This document shows, piece after piece, positions 1 through 8,326 of a stretch of 64,000 nt of DNA. Position numbers and translations under genes: made by a program. Location of the stretch: NCBI GenBank assembly GCA_902762655.1, contig CACWOZ010000004.1, positions 62,001-126,000 of the forward strand. The letters run 5' to 3'. Origin of the DNA: an uncultured Bacteroidia bacterium. Lineage in GTDB: Bacteria; Bacteroidota; Bacteroidia; Bacteroidales; UBA932. The notes below the pieces were generated by a model. It was not told where the DNA came from, did no database searches, and saw nothing but the letters and a program-made list of their open reading frames with translations. Every line of letters begins with the position of its first letter. The stretch's first letter is position 1.

Positions 1-1464
1 CGTAAGCAGGGATTTAGCGGCGGACTGCCCGGCAAGAAGGCCGGTGGCGAAAGCGCAGTGGAGGTTGTAGCCTCCGGTGTCGGCGTCGATGTCCAGTACT
101 TCACCACAGAAATACAGACCGGGGGAAATGCGTGATTCCAGGGTTTTAGCGATCACGTCGTCGGTGCTGACCCCGCCCGCGGTCACCACCGCACGCTCGT
201 ATCCCACGTAGCCATCGATATCGAAAGTCCACTCTTTCAGGCATTTAGCTATTGTGGGGAGATTGATCCACACCTTGGTATCAGTACGACCCTTGCGCTC
301 CAGAGTGATAATCCCGGGGTTGCATGCTGTGAATGCCGGAATGAGTTCCCAGGGCATGAGTTTGCCGAGCAGGATGCGGCACTTCTCCTTTTCCCTCACT
401 CCACGGCTGCGGGGATCCTTGTCTATCTGTGCCCAAAGATCCTTGACGCGGGCTGTCAGTTCCGTGAGGCTGACTCCGGATTTGAGGTCTACTGATAGTT
501 TTACGCGGGAGCCGTTTACCAGCGCCTTGACGGCCTTCCTGCTGATTTGAAATCCAATAGGGCCTTCAATACCACCGTCGGTAAAGTCGATGTCGCCGAA
601 CTCGCTGTCCGCCACACTGCCTTCTATCACCAGCTGCACCCCTACGTTCTTAAGATGTATGTTCTGGAACTTCTCTCCCAGCTCGCTCAACGGAACCGAC
701 CTGTCTATATGGTGTGGCATTTCGGTGGTGCTGCTGATTATCAGCGAGTTAGGCGAAGTCGTCAGGTGCGTTTTCACCAGACGACTTTCAGTAAGTGCCT
801 GATTATCAGGAGTGGTCTGTTTATAGCCGCGGGGAACGAGGGCGGTGAGAGAAGGGAAGAGGGGGGTTAAACTGTGGCCAGCATCCTGTGCGAAACGGTA
901 GCCGTCGCCAGTGGAACCTGTGTTGGGATAAGAGAGGCCTCCGGTTGCAATGATCAACTTGCGGCATGTATATGACCGCCCGTCGGTTGTAGATACGGTG
1001 AATGCGGATTCATTCATCTGCTTGGCAGGTTCGTAATGACAGGAAGCAACTTCCGCTTCGTTTTCGATTTTTACCCCTACTCCGTGGCAGGCCCGGACAA
1101 GGGCGTCAATTACATCTGTAGAATGATAGGAGGCCGGAAAGGCCCTGTCGCCGCGCTCCACTACGGCAGGCATGCCCGCAGACTCGAAGAACTCCACCAA
1201 TTTTGCCGGGGTAAGATTGTAGAATGCGGGTTTGACGAAGTTCGATTTGCTGCGGATGTGGGCACTGAACTCATTCCAGTCCTTGACATTGGTAAAATTG
1301 CACCTGCCCTTTCCGGTAATCATTATTTTGCGTCCAGGACGGGGCATCTTCTCTAAAAGCAGGACCGAAGCATCGCTGCTGTTGGTGACCAGGGTGGATG
1401 CGGCTCCGTATGCGGCCATCAGACCGGACGCGCCGCCTCCTATGATTATGATATCTGATTTCAT
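1..1464 (-). CDS. BaiN/HI0933-family NAD(P)/FAD-dependent oxidoreductase, 3' end beyond the window
   Basis: The minus strand is open from the ATG at 1464 to the window edge, 488 codons, with the C-terminus missing. The product opens with a Rossmann FAD-binding site (IIIIGGGASGLMAA). It then shows the family-typical PGRKIMITGKGRCNFTN stretch, and near the visible end GLYFCGEVLDIDADTGGYN and LHCAFATGLLAG, which contact FAD in the HI0933-like flavoproteins. Members are cytosolic flavoenzymes of about 400-480 aa whose physiological substrate is usually unknown. The gene starts 11 nt after the SRP RNA, on the same strand. The family call is firm; the reaction is not. Confidence 0.9.
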   Translation of the reverse strand, partial: MKSDIIIIGGGASGLMAAYGAASTLVTNSSDASVLLLEKMPRPGRKIMITGKGRCNFTNVKDWNEFSAHIRSKSNFVKPAFYNLTPAKLVEFFESAGMPAVVERGDRAFPASYHSTDVIDALVRACHGVGVKIENEAEVASCHYEPAKQMNESAFTVSTTDGRSYTCRKLIIATGGLSYPNTGSTGDGYRFAQDAGHSLTPLFPSLTALVPRGYKQTTPDNQALTESRLVKTHLTTSPNSLIISSTTEMPHHIDRSVPLSELGEKFQNIHLKNVGVQLVIEGSVADSEFGDIDFTDGGIEGPIGFQISRKAVKALVNGSRVKLSVDLKSGVSLTELTARVKDLWAQIDKDPRSRGVREKEKCRILLGKLMPWELIPAFTACNPGIITLERKGRTDTKVWINLPTIAKCLKEWTFDIDGYVGYERAVVTAGGVSTDDVIAKTLESRISPGLYFCGEVLDIDADTGGYNLHCAFATGLLAGQSAAKSLLT

Positions 1465-1474
1465 ATACGAAAAA

Positions 1475-1573
1475 AGGGAAAGCTTAGCACATCGCACCGC
1501 TACAACCTCTGACCCTTGCTGCATTCCTGCCCTGGGGGAGTTGGGAGGGAGCTGGTCGTGTACGACTTTCCCA
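1475..1573 (-). ncRNA. ffs: Signal recognition particle RNA (bacterial small 4.5S type)
   Basis: Read on the minus strand, the region holds the SRP apical signature GGCAGGAATGCAGCAAGGGT, the asymmetric loop and tetraloop region bound by Ffh. It is flanked by arms that close into a hairpin. Seven terminal base pairs form between 1476-1482 (GGGAAAG) and 1566-1572 (CTTTCCC). Length is about 98 nt, as for small bacterial SRP RNAs. A TAnnTTTG promoter box ends 6 nt before the 5' end. The RNA joins Ffh to target nascent membrane proteins. Exact ends are inferred from the helix. Confidence 0.9.
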
Positions 1574-1577
1574 TCGG

Positions 1578-1585
1578 CAAATATA
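1578..1585 (-). promoter_or_regulatory. -7 promoter box of the SRP RNA gene
   Basis: TATATTTG on the minus strand matches the Bacteroidota consensus TAnnTTTG. A TTGACAG element lies further upstream, at about 1604-1610. The RNA 5' end predicted from its closing helix (1572) is 6 nt past the last G, which calibrates the start-site distance used elsewhere in this annotation. Confidence 0.75.
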
Positions 1586-1596
1586 AGAAAACTTTC

Positions 1597-2070
1597 TTAA
1601 ATACTGTCAAATATCAGGGGCAGAATATCGTCGATGCGGGCGAACTTCCATATCTTCTCGCTGCCCAGCATAATCACCGACATAGGTTTGCCACCTTTGA
1701 GTTGATATTGGGCCATAACCTGGCGGCATGCTCCGCAAGGGGTGGCTGGCGATTTGGCAAGCCTGCCCATGACTCCGCCGGCAATAGCAATGGAAACTAT
1801 GGCTTTGTCTGGGTATGTTGCTCCTGCAGAGAACATTGCTGTGCGTTCGGCGCAGAGTCCGGAAGGGAAGGCGGCATTCTCCTGATTTGCACCTTTTACT
1901 ATTATTCCGTTGTTGAGCCGAAGGGCAGCTCCTACATTGAAATGGGAATACGGAGCATATGATCCTCTCATTGCCTCGATGGCCGCAAGGGCGAGCTCCT
2001 GATCTTCCTTTGGAAGTTCATCAATCGATGAATACTCTTGGAACTTGATATTGAGTTCTTTTTCGGTCAT
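1597..2070 (-). CDS. cdd: Cytidine deaminase
   Basis: This 157-aa protein deaminates cytidine and deoxycytidine to uridine and deoxyuridine in pyrimidine salvage. The zinc site is complete: CAERTAMFSAG supplies the first Cys and the catalytic Glu, and PCGACRQVM supplies the other two Cys. The nucleoside-binding segment NVGAAL is also present. Length fits the homotetrameric Cdd family. The gene is divergent from gmhA across a 78-bp spacer that carries a promoter box for each direction. It is followed on the same strand by the SRP RNA gene. Confidence 0.95.
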   Translation of the reverse strand: MTEKELNIKFQEYSSIDELPKEDQELALAAIEAMRGSYAPYSHFNVGAALRLNNGIIVKGANQENAAFPSGLCAERTAMFSAGATYPDKAIVSIAIAGGVMGRLAKSPATPCGACRQVMAQYQLKGGKPMSVIMLGSEKIWKFARIDDILPLIFDSI

Positions 2071-2089
2071 AAATAAGTGTTACAGTCCT

Positions 2090-2097
2090 CAAAGATA
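2090..2097 (-). promoter_or_regulatory. -7 promoter box of cdd
   Basis: TATCTTTG on the minus strand matches TAnnTTTG exactly. The predicted transcription start is about 2084, giving a leader of roughly 14 nt before the cdd ATG at 2070. Confidence 0.65.
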
Positions 2098-2117
2098 CAA
2101 ATTTTGTAGAAATTTCG

Positions 2118-2125
2118 TATCTTTA
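2118..2125 (+). promoter_or_regulatory. -7-like promoter box of gmhA
   Basis: TATCTTTA is one base off TAnnTTTG and lies 24 nt before the gmhA ATG. With the cdd box it forms a divergent promoter pair in a 78-bp spacer. Confidence 0.5.
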
Positions 2126-2148
2126 TTGTCTGTAAACCCGTTAAGGCA

Positions 2149-2724
2149 ATGAGAGAACTTATCATTTATGATCTTCAGGAGGCAAAGAGCGAACTAGAAC
2201 GCTTCCTCGCCGACCATTCCACTCTGGATTCAATCGAAGCTGCTGCGCGCATTTGCACGGAAGCCCTTGCTGCGGGTTGCAAGATAATCAGTTGTGGCAA
2301 TGGAGGATCTCTTTGCGATGCGGCGCATTTTGCCGAAGAACTAACCGGACGCTATCGCGGAAACCGCCGTGGCCTTCCGGCAATAGCCATAAACGACCCG
2401 GCGTATCTCACATGCACTTCGAACGATTATTCTTACGATGAAGCCTTTTCGCGCTATGTAGAAGGCGTCGGTTGCAGGGGGGATGTACTGCTGGCTATAA
2501 GCACCAGCGGAACTTCCACGAACGTGCTGAAGGCTGCCGATGCTGCCAGGGATAAGGGTATGAAGGTGATTGCCTTGACTGGCCCTGCCGGCAATCCTCT
2601 CGAAAGGAAAGCGGATGCCACCGTCTGCGCACCTGCCGCCCGGTATTCCGACCGCATCCAGGAGATACACATCAAAGTGATACACATTCTCATCCATGCC
2701 ATCGAGGCCGGGATGGGCTTTTAG
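2149..2724 (+). CDS. gmhA: Phosphoheptose isomerase (SIS-domain, GmhA)
   Basis: This 191-aa SIS-domain protein is expected to convert sedoheptulose 7-phosphate to D-glycero-D-manno-heptose 7-phosphate, the first step to the ADP-heptose of LPS core. The phosphosugar loop is SCGNGGSLCDAAHFAEEL, and a second site is ISTSGTSTNVL. The C-terminal helix holds the family His/Glu region (QEIHIKVIHILIHAIE). The next gene, an MFS sugar transporter, starts 12 nt downstream, so the two are probably cotranscribed. GmhA is favoured over other SIS isomerases by length and helix pattern. Confidence 0.88.
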   Translation: MRELIIYDLQEAKSELERFLADHSTLDSIEAAARICTEALAAGCKIISCGNGGSLCDAAHFAEELTGRYRGNRRGLPAIAINDPAYLTCTSNDYSYDEAFSRYVEGVGCRGDVLLAISTSGTSTNVLKAADAARDKGMKVIALTGPAGNPLERKADATVCAPAARYSDRIQEIHIKVIHILIHAIEAGMGF

Positions 2725-2736
2725 AATCGATCCTAT

Positions 2737-3903
2737 ATGAAAAAGAATTCGCTTTCCGTAGTCCTTCCGGTGATGTTCGGCTTTCTGGCGATGGGGTTCA
2801 TCGACATGATCGGGCTTGTCACCAACAATGTCCGCGTCGATTTCGGCATGTCCGACGGACTGGTCAATACAATTTCCCTTTCCTGCTACCTGTGGTTCCT
2901 GCTTCTTTCTATTCCCGTGGGAATGGCCCTGACAAGGTGGGGCAGAAAGAGAATGGTTATCCTGAGCCTTGCGATCCATGTGGCGGCTCTCCTGCTTCCA
3001 TACTTGTGGTACAGCTTCGCCAGTGTCCTGACAGCATTCTCGATGATTGGAATCGGCAACACGATCCTTCAAGTTGCAATGAATCCACTGGTAACCGATG
3101 TGGTATACCCCGACAGAGTTACTTCCACCATTACTTTCGGACAGGCGACCAAGGCCTTCGGAAGTATAGTGGCTCCATTCATTGCAATGTGGACCGCGGT
3201 CTCGCTTGGACGCTGGCAGTTATTGTTTCCGATTTATGCCGGCCTATCTCTGCTCGGTCTTGTCTGGCTCTGGCTCTCTCCCATCGAGGAAGCACCTCAA
3301 GAGCAGAAAAGCGTCAGCGTGAAGGATACGCTGGTCCTTTTGAAAGATAAAGGCATCCTTGCGTTCTTCTTCGGCATTGTTGTGCTTGTTGCTGCCGATG
3401 TTGCAGTTAACATGACTTTGCCCAGACTGATGACGGATGAGTTCGGACTTCCCGCCGATAAAGCGAATCTGTGCAACAGCCTGTATTTCCTTGCACGTAC
3501 CATAGCCGCATTCGCAGGTGGTGCGCTGCTGCTTAAGGTTTCGGACAAGAAGTTCTTTGCTGCAGGGTGCTGGCTTGCAATGCTTGGACTCGTACTTCTT
3601 GCCATTTTTGGAAAAAACGGACTGGTACCTGCCCTGATTGCAGTATGCATCTTCGGCATAGGTTACGCCAATCTGTTCGGCATCGTATTCTCGTTCGCCA
3701 TGCGCCGTGCACCCGGCAAGGCCAATGAAGTGTCCGCATTGCTTATTGTAGGACTCATCGGCGGAGCTGTCCTCCCACCTGTACTTGGCTGGATCAGAGA
3801 TATTTCGGGATCTCAGGTAATCGCTGTGGCGGCGATTGCCGTCGTATGGATATATATGCTCTGGCTTAATCGGAGAATTAATTGTTATCTTTGCAAACAA
3901 TGA
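2737..3903 (+). CDS. MFS transporter, FucP-like sugar permease family
   Basis: The 388-aa protein is almost wholly hydrophobic, with about 12 predicted membrane helices. The N-terminal MGFIDMIGLVTNNVRVDF segment and the basic loop GMALTRWGRKRMVIL between helices 2 and 3 are typical of the Bacteroidota sugar:H+ symporter group related to FucP. The substrate cannot be read from sequence. Its stop overlaps the mnmA start (ATGA), and it follows gmhA by 12 nt. A promoter for mnmA sits inside its last codons. Confidence 0.82.
   Translation: MKKNSLSVVLPVMFGFLAMGFIDMIGLVTNNVRVDFGMSDGLVNTISLSCYLWFLLLSIPVGMALTRWGRKRMVILSLAIHVAALLLPYLWYSFASVLTAFSMIGIGNTILQVAMNPLVTDVVYPDRVTSTITFGQATKAFGSIVAPFIAMWTAVSLGRWQLLFPIYAGLSLLGLVWLWLSPIEEAPQEQKSVSVKDTLVLLKDKGILAFFFGIVVLVAADVAVNMTLPRLMTDEFGLPADKANLCNSLYFLARTIAAFAGGALLLKVSDKKFFAAGCWLAMLGLVLLAIFGKNGLVPALIAVCIFGIGYANLFGIVFSFAMRRAPGKANEVSALLIVGLIGGAVLPPVLGWIRDISGSQVIAVAAIAVVWIYMLWLNRRINCYLCKQ
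3886..3893 (+). promoter_or_regulatory. -7 promoter box inside the MFS gene, directly before mnmA
   Basis: TATCTTTG is an exact TAnnTTTG match. Only 6 nt separate its last G from the mnmA ATG at 3900. With the spacing seen at the SRP RNA gene, transcription would start at 3899, giving an almost leaderless mRNA. Confidence 0.55.
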
Positions 3904-5288
3904 AAATCTGCGTAGGACTTTCCGGAGGTGTCGACTCCAGCGTAGCCGCTCTGCTTCTCAAGCAGCAGGGCTATGATGTTTTTGCAATGTTCATGCAGAA
4001 CTGGCACGATGCCGACGCTACACTTCACGGGGACTGCGAATGGGAAGAAGACAAGTTCGTGGCGGAAATGGTGGCCCGGAAGATAGGTATTCCTTTCTAT
4101 TTCGTAGACCTTAGCAAGGAGTACCGCCAGAGAGTCGTCGACTACATGTTCGACGAGTATTCGAAGGGACGCACGCCTAATCCGGACGTGCTTTGCAACC
4201 GTGAGATAAAGTTTGATGCTTTCCTGCGCGTGGCGCAGAAGATGGGGGCGGATATGGTGGCGACCGGCCATTATTGCAGGGTGGAGAGCATGCCATCTGC
4301 GCAGGAGGACAAAAAGATTTACCGCATCCTGGAGGGGGTAGATCCGGGGAAGGACCAGAGTTATTTCCTGTGCCAGTTGAGCCAGGAGCAGTTGTCAAAA
4401 GCCATTTTCCCTATTGGCGGATTGCTGAAAAAAGAGGTGCGCGCAATTGCCAGAGAGGCGGACCTCCCTTCTGCTGACAAGAAGGATTCGCAGGGGATTT
4501 GTTTCGTTGGCAAAGTCGATCTTCCCACGTTCCTCCAGCAGAAACTGAAATCGGTCGAGGGGGATGTAGTCGAAGTGTATCCTTCTTTCTATGAGCAGGA
4601 TGCTCTCTATCTGAAGCAGTGCGGAATCGTCCGCGGCATGCTCCGCGACGATTATGCCGGCCGCCTGCCGGTGATATCCCATTATATCTCCGAGGACAAG
4701 GCCGCCACGGCCGAAGATGCCCGCCCGTTCGACGATGGAAAAATCGCAAGCATGAGCGATGATGACCTGCGCACACTCTCCAAGCCGCTATCCTACGGTG
4801 CAATCAAGTTCGAGACAGAGACATACCGTTCCGGAAAGAAACATGTACGCAAGACTCGTTATAAAGACAATCCCCTTGGAAAGATAGTTGGGCGGCATGA
4901 AGGAGCCCAATTCTATACCATAGGGCAGCGCAAAGGCTTGAACATAGGCGGCCACAAAGACAGTATCTTCGTGATATCCACCGATATAGAGAACAATATA
5001 ATCTATGTGGGCGAAGGCCATACCCATCCTGGTCTGTCACGCCTCTGCCTGAGGGTGGCACCAGATGAAATCCATTGGATAAGGCCGGACCTGGAAATGG
5101 CTGTAGGTGAAGTGCGCCGTTGCCGTGTGCGCATCCGCTACCGCCAGCCTCTTCAGAGTGCTACTCTCCTGCGAAGAGAGGATGGGCTTTACATTGTGTT
5201 CGACAATGCTCAGCGCGGCATAACTGCAGGGCAGTTCGCCGTATGGTATGCCGACGACGGTGAAATGACAGGAAGTGGTGTGATATGA
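3900..5288 (+). CDS. mnmA: tRNA-uridine 2-sulfurtransferase MnmA with a large insertion
   Basis: MnmA thiolates U34 of tRNA Lys, Glu and Gln. From the ATG at 3900 the protein is 462 aa. The PP-loop SGGVDSS is at about residues 8-14. Both catalytic cysteines are present: C100 in PDVLCN and C201 in GICFVG. Typical family members are about 360 aa. The extra length is an insertion at about residues 222-325, between FLQQKLK and the conserved GKIVGRHEGAQFYTIGQRKG. An upstream in-frame start would add six residues, but the ATG overlapping the preceding stop is preferred. The next gene overlaps by ATGA. Confidence 0.93.
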   Translation: MKICVGLSGGVDSSVAALLLKQQGYDVFAMFMQNWHDADATLHGDCEWEEDKFVAEMVARKIGIPFYFVDLSKEYRQRVVDYMFDEYSKGRTPNPDVLCNREIKFDAFLRVAQKMGADMVATGHYCRVESMPSAQEDKKIYRILEGVDPGKDQSYFLCQLSQEQLSKAIFPIGGLLKKEVRAIAREADLPSADKKDSQGICFVGKVDLPTFLQQKLKSVEGDVVEVYPSFYEQDALYLKQCGIVRGMLRDDYAGRLPVISHYISEDKAATAEDARPFDDGKIASMSDDDLRTLSKPLSYGAIKFETETYRSGKKHVRKTRYKDNPLGKIVGRHEGAQFYTIGQRKGLNIGGHKDSIFVISTDIENNIIYVGEGHTHPGLSRLCLRVAPDEIHWIRPDLEMAVGEVRRCRVRIRYRQPLQSATLLRREDGLYIVFDNAQRGITAGQFAVWYADDGEMTGSGVI

Positions 5289-6796
5289 AAGAATTCGAGA
5301 TAAGTTGTCCCTTGACCAGGGAACCGCGCCTGAAAGAAATAGAAGCCAAGGCCGGAGGCCTTCAGTGGGTTGCCGTAAAAAGGTCGGTGGATGCCCGCAA
5401 GGAGCCGGTCTGGCGTTATCGTTATGAAGCCTATGCTCCCGGGGAGTACCAGCCATATACTCTGGCCGGGTATAAGGATGTCCGCGATGCTGATCCGGTT
5501 GTCGTTGTCGGCGCAGGTCCCGCCGGGATGTTCGCTGCGCTCAAACTTCTGATGCTTGGCCTCAAGCCGCTGATACTTGAGAGGGGCAAGGATGTGCATG
5601 CCCGCAAGTACGACATGGCTAAACTGTCGCAGACCGGGCAGGTCGATCCCGATTCCAACTACTGCTATGGAGAAGGTGGCGCAGGGGCATTCTCCGACGG
5701 AAAGCTTTATACCCGTTCCTCAAAGAGGGGGGATATCCGCGAAGTGCTTCAGCAACTTGTGAATTTCGGGGCTTCTAAAGATATATTAATCGATGCACAT
5801 CCCCATATCGGTTCTGACAAACTGCCTGTAGTCGTCGAGAACATACGCAAATGTATCGTCGCGCACGGAGGCGAATATCATTTTGAATCCAAGGTTGTCG
5901 CCATAGATGGCCAGGCAGGCAGTTTCTCCGCAGTCTGTGCTGACGGCAGAGTTTATAAGGGAAAGTCGGTAATCCTCGCTACAGGGCATTCCGCACGCGA
6001 TATATATGAGATGCTTTCTGCCCGTAAAGGAGCCCTTGAGGCAAAAGGCTTCGCCCTTGGTGTGCGTGTGGAGCATCCTCAGGAAAAGATCAACTGGGCG
6101 CAGTATCATGGCACCTGGAAACCCGGTGTACCCGCGGCCGAATATTCCTTTGTCGAACAGCAGGACGGAAGGGGAGTGTTCTCCTTCTGCATGTGCCCTG
6201 GCGGTATTCTTGTGCCTTCATCCACCGAGGCCGGGACTATCGTCCTGAACGGCATGAGCAATTCCGCGCGCAGCGGCAAGTTCGCAAATGCAGGTGTCGT
6301 GGTGCAGATCGAACCGGAGGATGTGCCGGGAGATGATCCTTTCCGCCTGATGGACTTCCAGCATTCGGTGGAGAAGAAGATGTTCGATTATTGCGCCGCG
6401 TTCAATCCAGAGAACCCGATGACAGCGCCGGCACAGCGGATGGAAGACTTCTGTCTGGGCAAAATAAGCAAGAAGATGCCGGAGACTTCGTATCATCCCG
6501 GGGTGATTTCAGCCCCACTTCACGAACTGCTTCCTCCAATGGTAGCAGACCGGCTCAGAAAGGTCTTTCCACGTGTAAAGATCCGCAATTATTACACCAA
6601 TGCGGCTCTCCTCCTCGGTGTCGAATCAAGGACATCGTCACCCATGCGCATCCCCAGGAATCCCGATACTTTGCAGTATCTTTCGATACCCGGCCTTTAT
6701 CCGTGCGGAGAGGGGGCCGGTTATTCGGGCGGCATAGTATCGTCGGCCATGGACGGCATTCGTTGTGCCGAGGCTGTTTTTAACGCATCTTATTAA
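5285..6796 (+). CDS. FAD-dependent dehydrogenase, COG2509-like
   Basis: This 503-aa flavoprotein begins with about 70 residues that lack a nucleotide-binding motif. A Rossmann FAD site follows (VVVVGAGPAGMFAALKLL), then the family-typical GEGGAGAFSDGKLYTRSSK and a C-terminal FAD contact (LYPCGEGAGYSGGIVSSAMDG). Related proteins are uncharacterised FAD-dependent dehydrogenases widespread in Bacteroidota and Firmicutes. The start overlaps the mnmA stop, so translation is probably coupled. No membrane segment or signal peptide is seen. The substrate is unknown. Confidence 0.85.
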   Translation: MKEFEISCPLTREPRLKEIEAKAGGLQWVAVKRSVDARKEPVWRYRYEAYAPGEYQPYTLAGYKDVRDADPVVVVGAGPAGMFAALKLLMLGLKPLILERGKDVHARKYDMAKLSQTGQVDPDSNYCYGEGGAGAFSDGKLYTRSSKRGDIREVLQQLVNFGASKDILIDAHPHIGSDKLPVVVENIRKCIVAHGGEYHFESKVVAIDGQAGSFSAVCADGRVYKGKSVILATGHSARDIYEMLSARKGALEAKGFALGVRVEHPQEKINWAQYHGTWKPGVPAAEYSFVEQQDGRGVFSFCMCPGGILVPSSTEAGTIVLNGMSNSARSGKFANAGVVVQIEPEDVPGDDPFRLMDFQHSVEKKMFDYCAAFNPENPMTAPAQRMEDFCLGKISKKMPETSYHPGVISAPLHELLPPMVADRLRKVFPRVKIRNYYTNAALLLGVESRTSSPMRIPRNPDTLQYLSIPGLYPCGEGAGYSGGIVSSAMDGIRCAEAVFNASY

Positions 6797-6810
6797 TAAT
6801 TAACCACATA

Positions 6811-8325
6811 ATGGACAAAAAGATTGCACTGAATCCTAATGAGGTGGTGGCTTTCCTGGAGAAGGCTCCTGAGACATTTACCCGAGAGGATATGCTCAAC
6901 TTCATCTGCGAAAAAAACATCCGCATGATCGATTTCATGTATCCGGCGGAAGACGGACGCGTGAAGACGCTCAATTTTACCATCAATAATTACGAATATG
7001 CCGAAACCATCCTAACCGAAGGGGAACGTGTGGATGGATCCAGCCTTTTCCCTTCCTTCATTGAAGCGGGTAACAGCGATCTGTATGTGATTCCGCGATA
7101 TCGCACGGCATTCGTGGACCCTTTCAATGAAATACCGACCCTGTGTTTCCTGTGCAGTTTCTACAATAAAGACGGCGAGCCGTTCGACTGTGCCCCTCAT
7201 GCAACACTGATGAGGGCTGAAAAAGCCTTCGAGGAATCCACCGGGATGCAGTTCGAGGCTATGGGAGAACTTGAGTATTATGTAATCTGCGAGGAGGATC
7301 CCCTGTTCCCTGCTACAGACCAGAAAGGCTATCATGAAAGCGAACCTTTCGCAAAACTGAATGATTTCCGCCGTGCTTGTATGGACCATGTCGCGAAGAC
7401 AGGAGGTCAGATAAAATATGGCCACAGCGAGGTTGGTAATTTTACTTTGGACGGAAAGGTATATGAGCAGAATGAGATAGAGTTCCTGCCAAATCCTGTA
7501 GAAACTGCCGCGGACCAGTTGCTGCTTGCAAAATGGGTTATCCGGAATCTGGCATTCAAATATGGGTTGGATGTAAGTTTCGCTCCCAAGATTACGACCG
7601 GCAAGGCCGGTTCCGGAATGCACATTCATATGCGTCTTATGAAGGACGGCCGCAACGTGACCCTCGGCAAGGACGGGAAACTGTCCGAGGAGGCGAAGCG
7701 TGCAATTGCCGGATTGTTGGAGATGGCTCCGTCCATAACTGCCTTCGGCAATAAGAATCCTACATCTTATTTCCGCCTTGTTCCCCATCAGGAGGCGCCC
7801 ACGAATGTATGCTGGGGCGATTGCAACCGTTCCGCCCTCGTGCGTGTGCCTCTCGGATGGAGTGCCGGCACGGATATGTGCTCAAAAGCTAACCCTCTTG
7901 AGAAAAAGTCCGATGCGGATACCACTGGAAAGCAGACCTTCGAAATGCGCAGCCCGGACTGCTCCGCAGACATTTATCAACTGATGGCCGGTTTGTGCGT
8001 AGCTGCCCGCAAGGGGCTGGAGATGCCCAGGGAAGACGCCCTGCGTATAGCGGAAGAGAAGTATGTGGATATGGACATACACAAGAGCGAGAATGCAGCA
8101 CGTCTGGCCATGCTTGAACAACTGCCTACTTGCTGCGTCGAAAGCGCCGATTGCCTCGAGAAAGCTCGTTCGGTTTATGAAGAAGCCGACGTATTCCGTC
8201 CTCGTATGATAGACGGAATCGTCAAGGCCCTGAAATCTTTCGACGATTCGTCGCTGCACAAGGATGCACGCGGAGATACCAAACTGATGCGCAGTCTGGT
8301 AAAAAAGTATTTTTACTGCGGGTAA
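6811..8325 (+). CDS. glnA: Glutamine synthetase, type I-related (GlnA family)
   Basis: This 504-aa enzyme is expected to make glutamine from glutamate, ammonia and ATP. Visible family motifs are VDGSSLFPSF in the N-terminal beta-grasp region, the metal-binding EAMGELEYYV, the ATP/metal site GSGMHIHMRL (about 268-277), and the glutamate-binding Arg region CNRSALVRVPLGW (about 337-349). The phosphate-binding Arg region reads FEMRSPDCSADIYQLMAG. It ends 1 nt before the end of the convergent esterase gene, leaving no room for a separate terminator. Confidence 0.88.
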   Translation: MDKKIALNPNEVVAFLEKAPETFTREDMLNFICEKNIRMIDFMYPAEDGRVKTLNFTINNYEYAETILTEGERVDGSSLFPSFIEAGNSDLYVIPRYRTAFVDPFNEIPTLCFLCSFYNKDGEPFDCAPHATLMRAEKAFEESTGMQFEAMGELEYYVICEEDPLFPATDQKGYHESEPFAKLNDFRRACMDHVAKTGGQIKYGHSEVGNFTLDGKVYEQNEIEFLPNPVETAADQLLLAKWVIRNLAFKYGLDVSFAPKITTGKAGSGMHIHMRLMKDGRNVTLGKDGKLSEEAKRAIAGLLEMAPSITAFGNKNPTSYFRLVPHQEAPTNVCWGDCNRSALVRVPLGWSAGTDMCSKANPLEKKSDADTTGKQTFEMRSPDCSADIYQLMAGLCVAARKGLEMPREDALRIAEEKYVDMDIHKSENAARLAMLEQLPTCCVESADCLEKARSVYEEADVFRPRMIDGIVKALKSFDDSSLHKDARGDTKLMRSLVKKYFYCG

Positions 8326-8326
8326 A

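Noticed and set aside
2341..3072. A 243-codon minus-strand open frame across gmhA and the MFS gene
   Set aside because: It lies fully opposite two genes with clear family motifs, and its translation is rich in His, Gln and Arg with no recognisable domain. It is a shadow frame.
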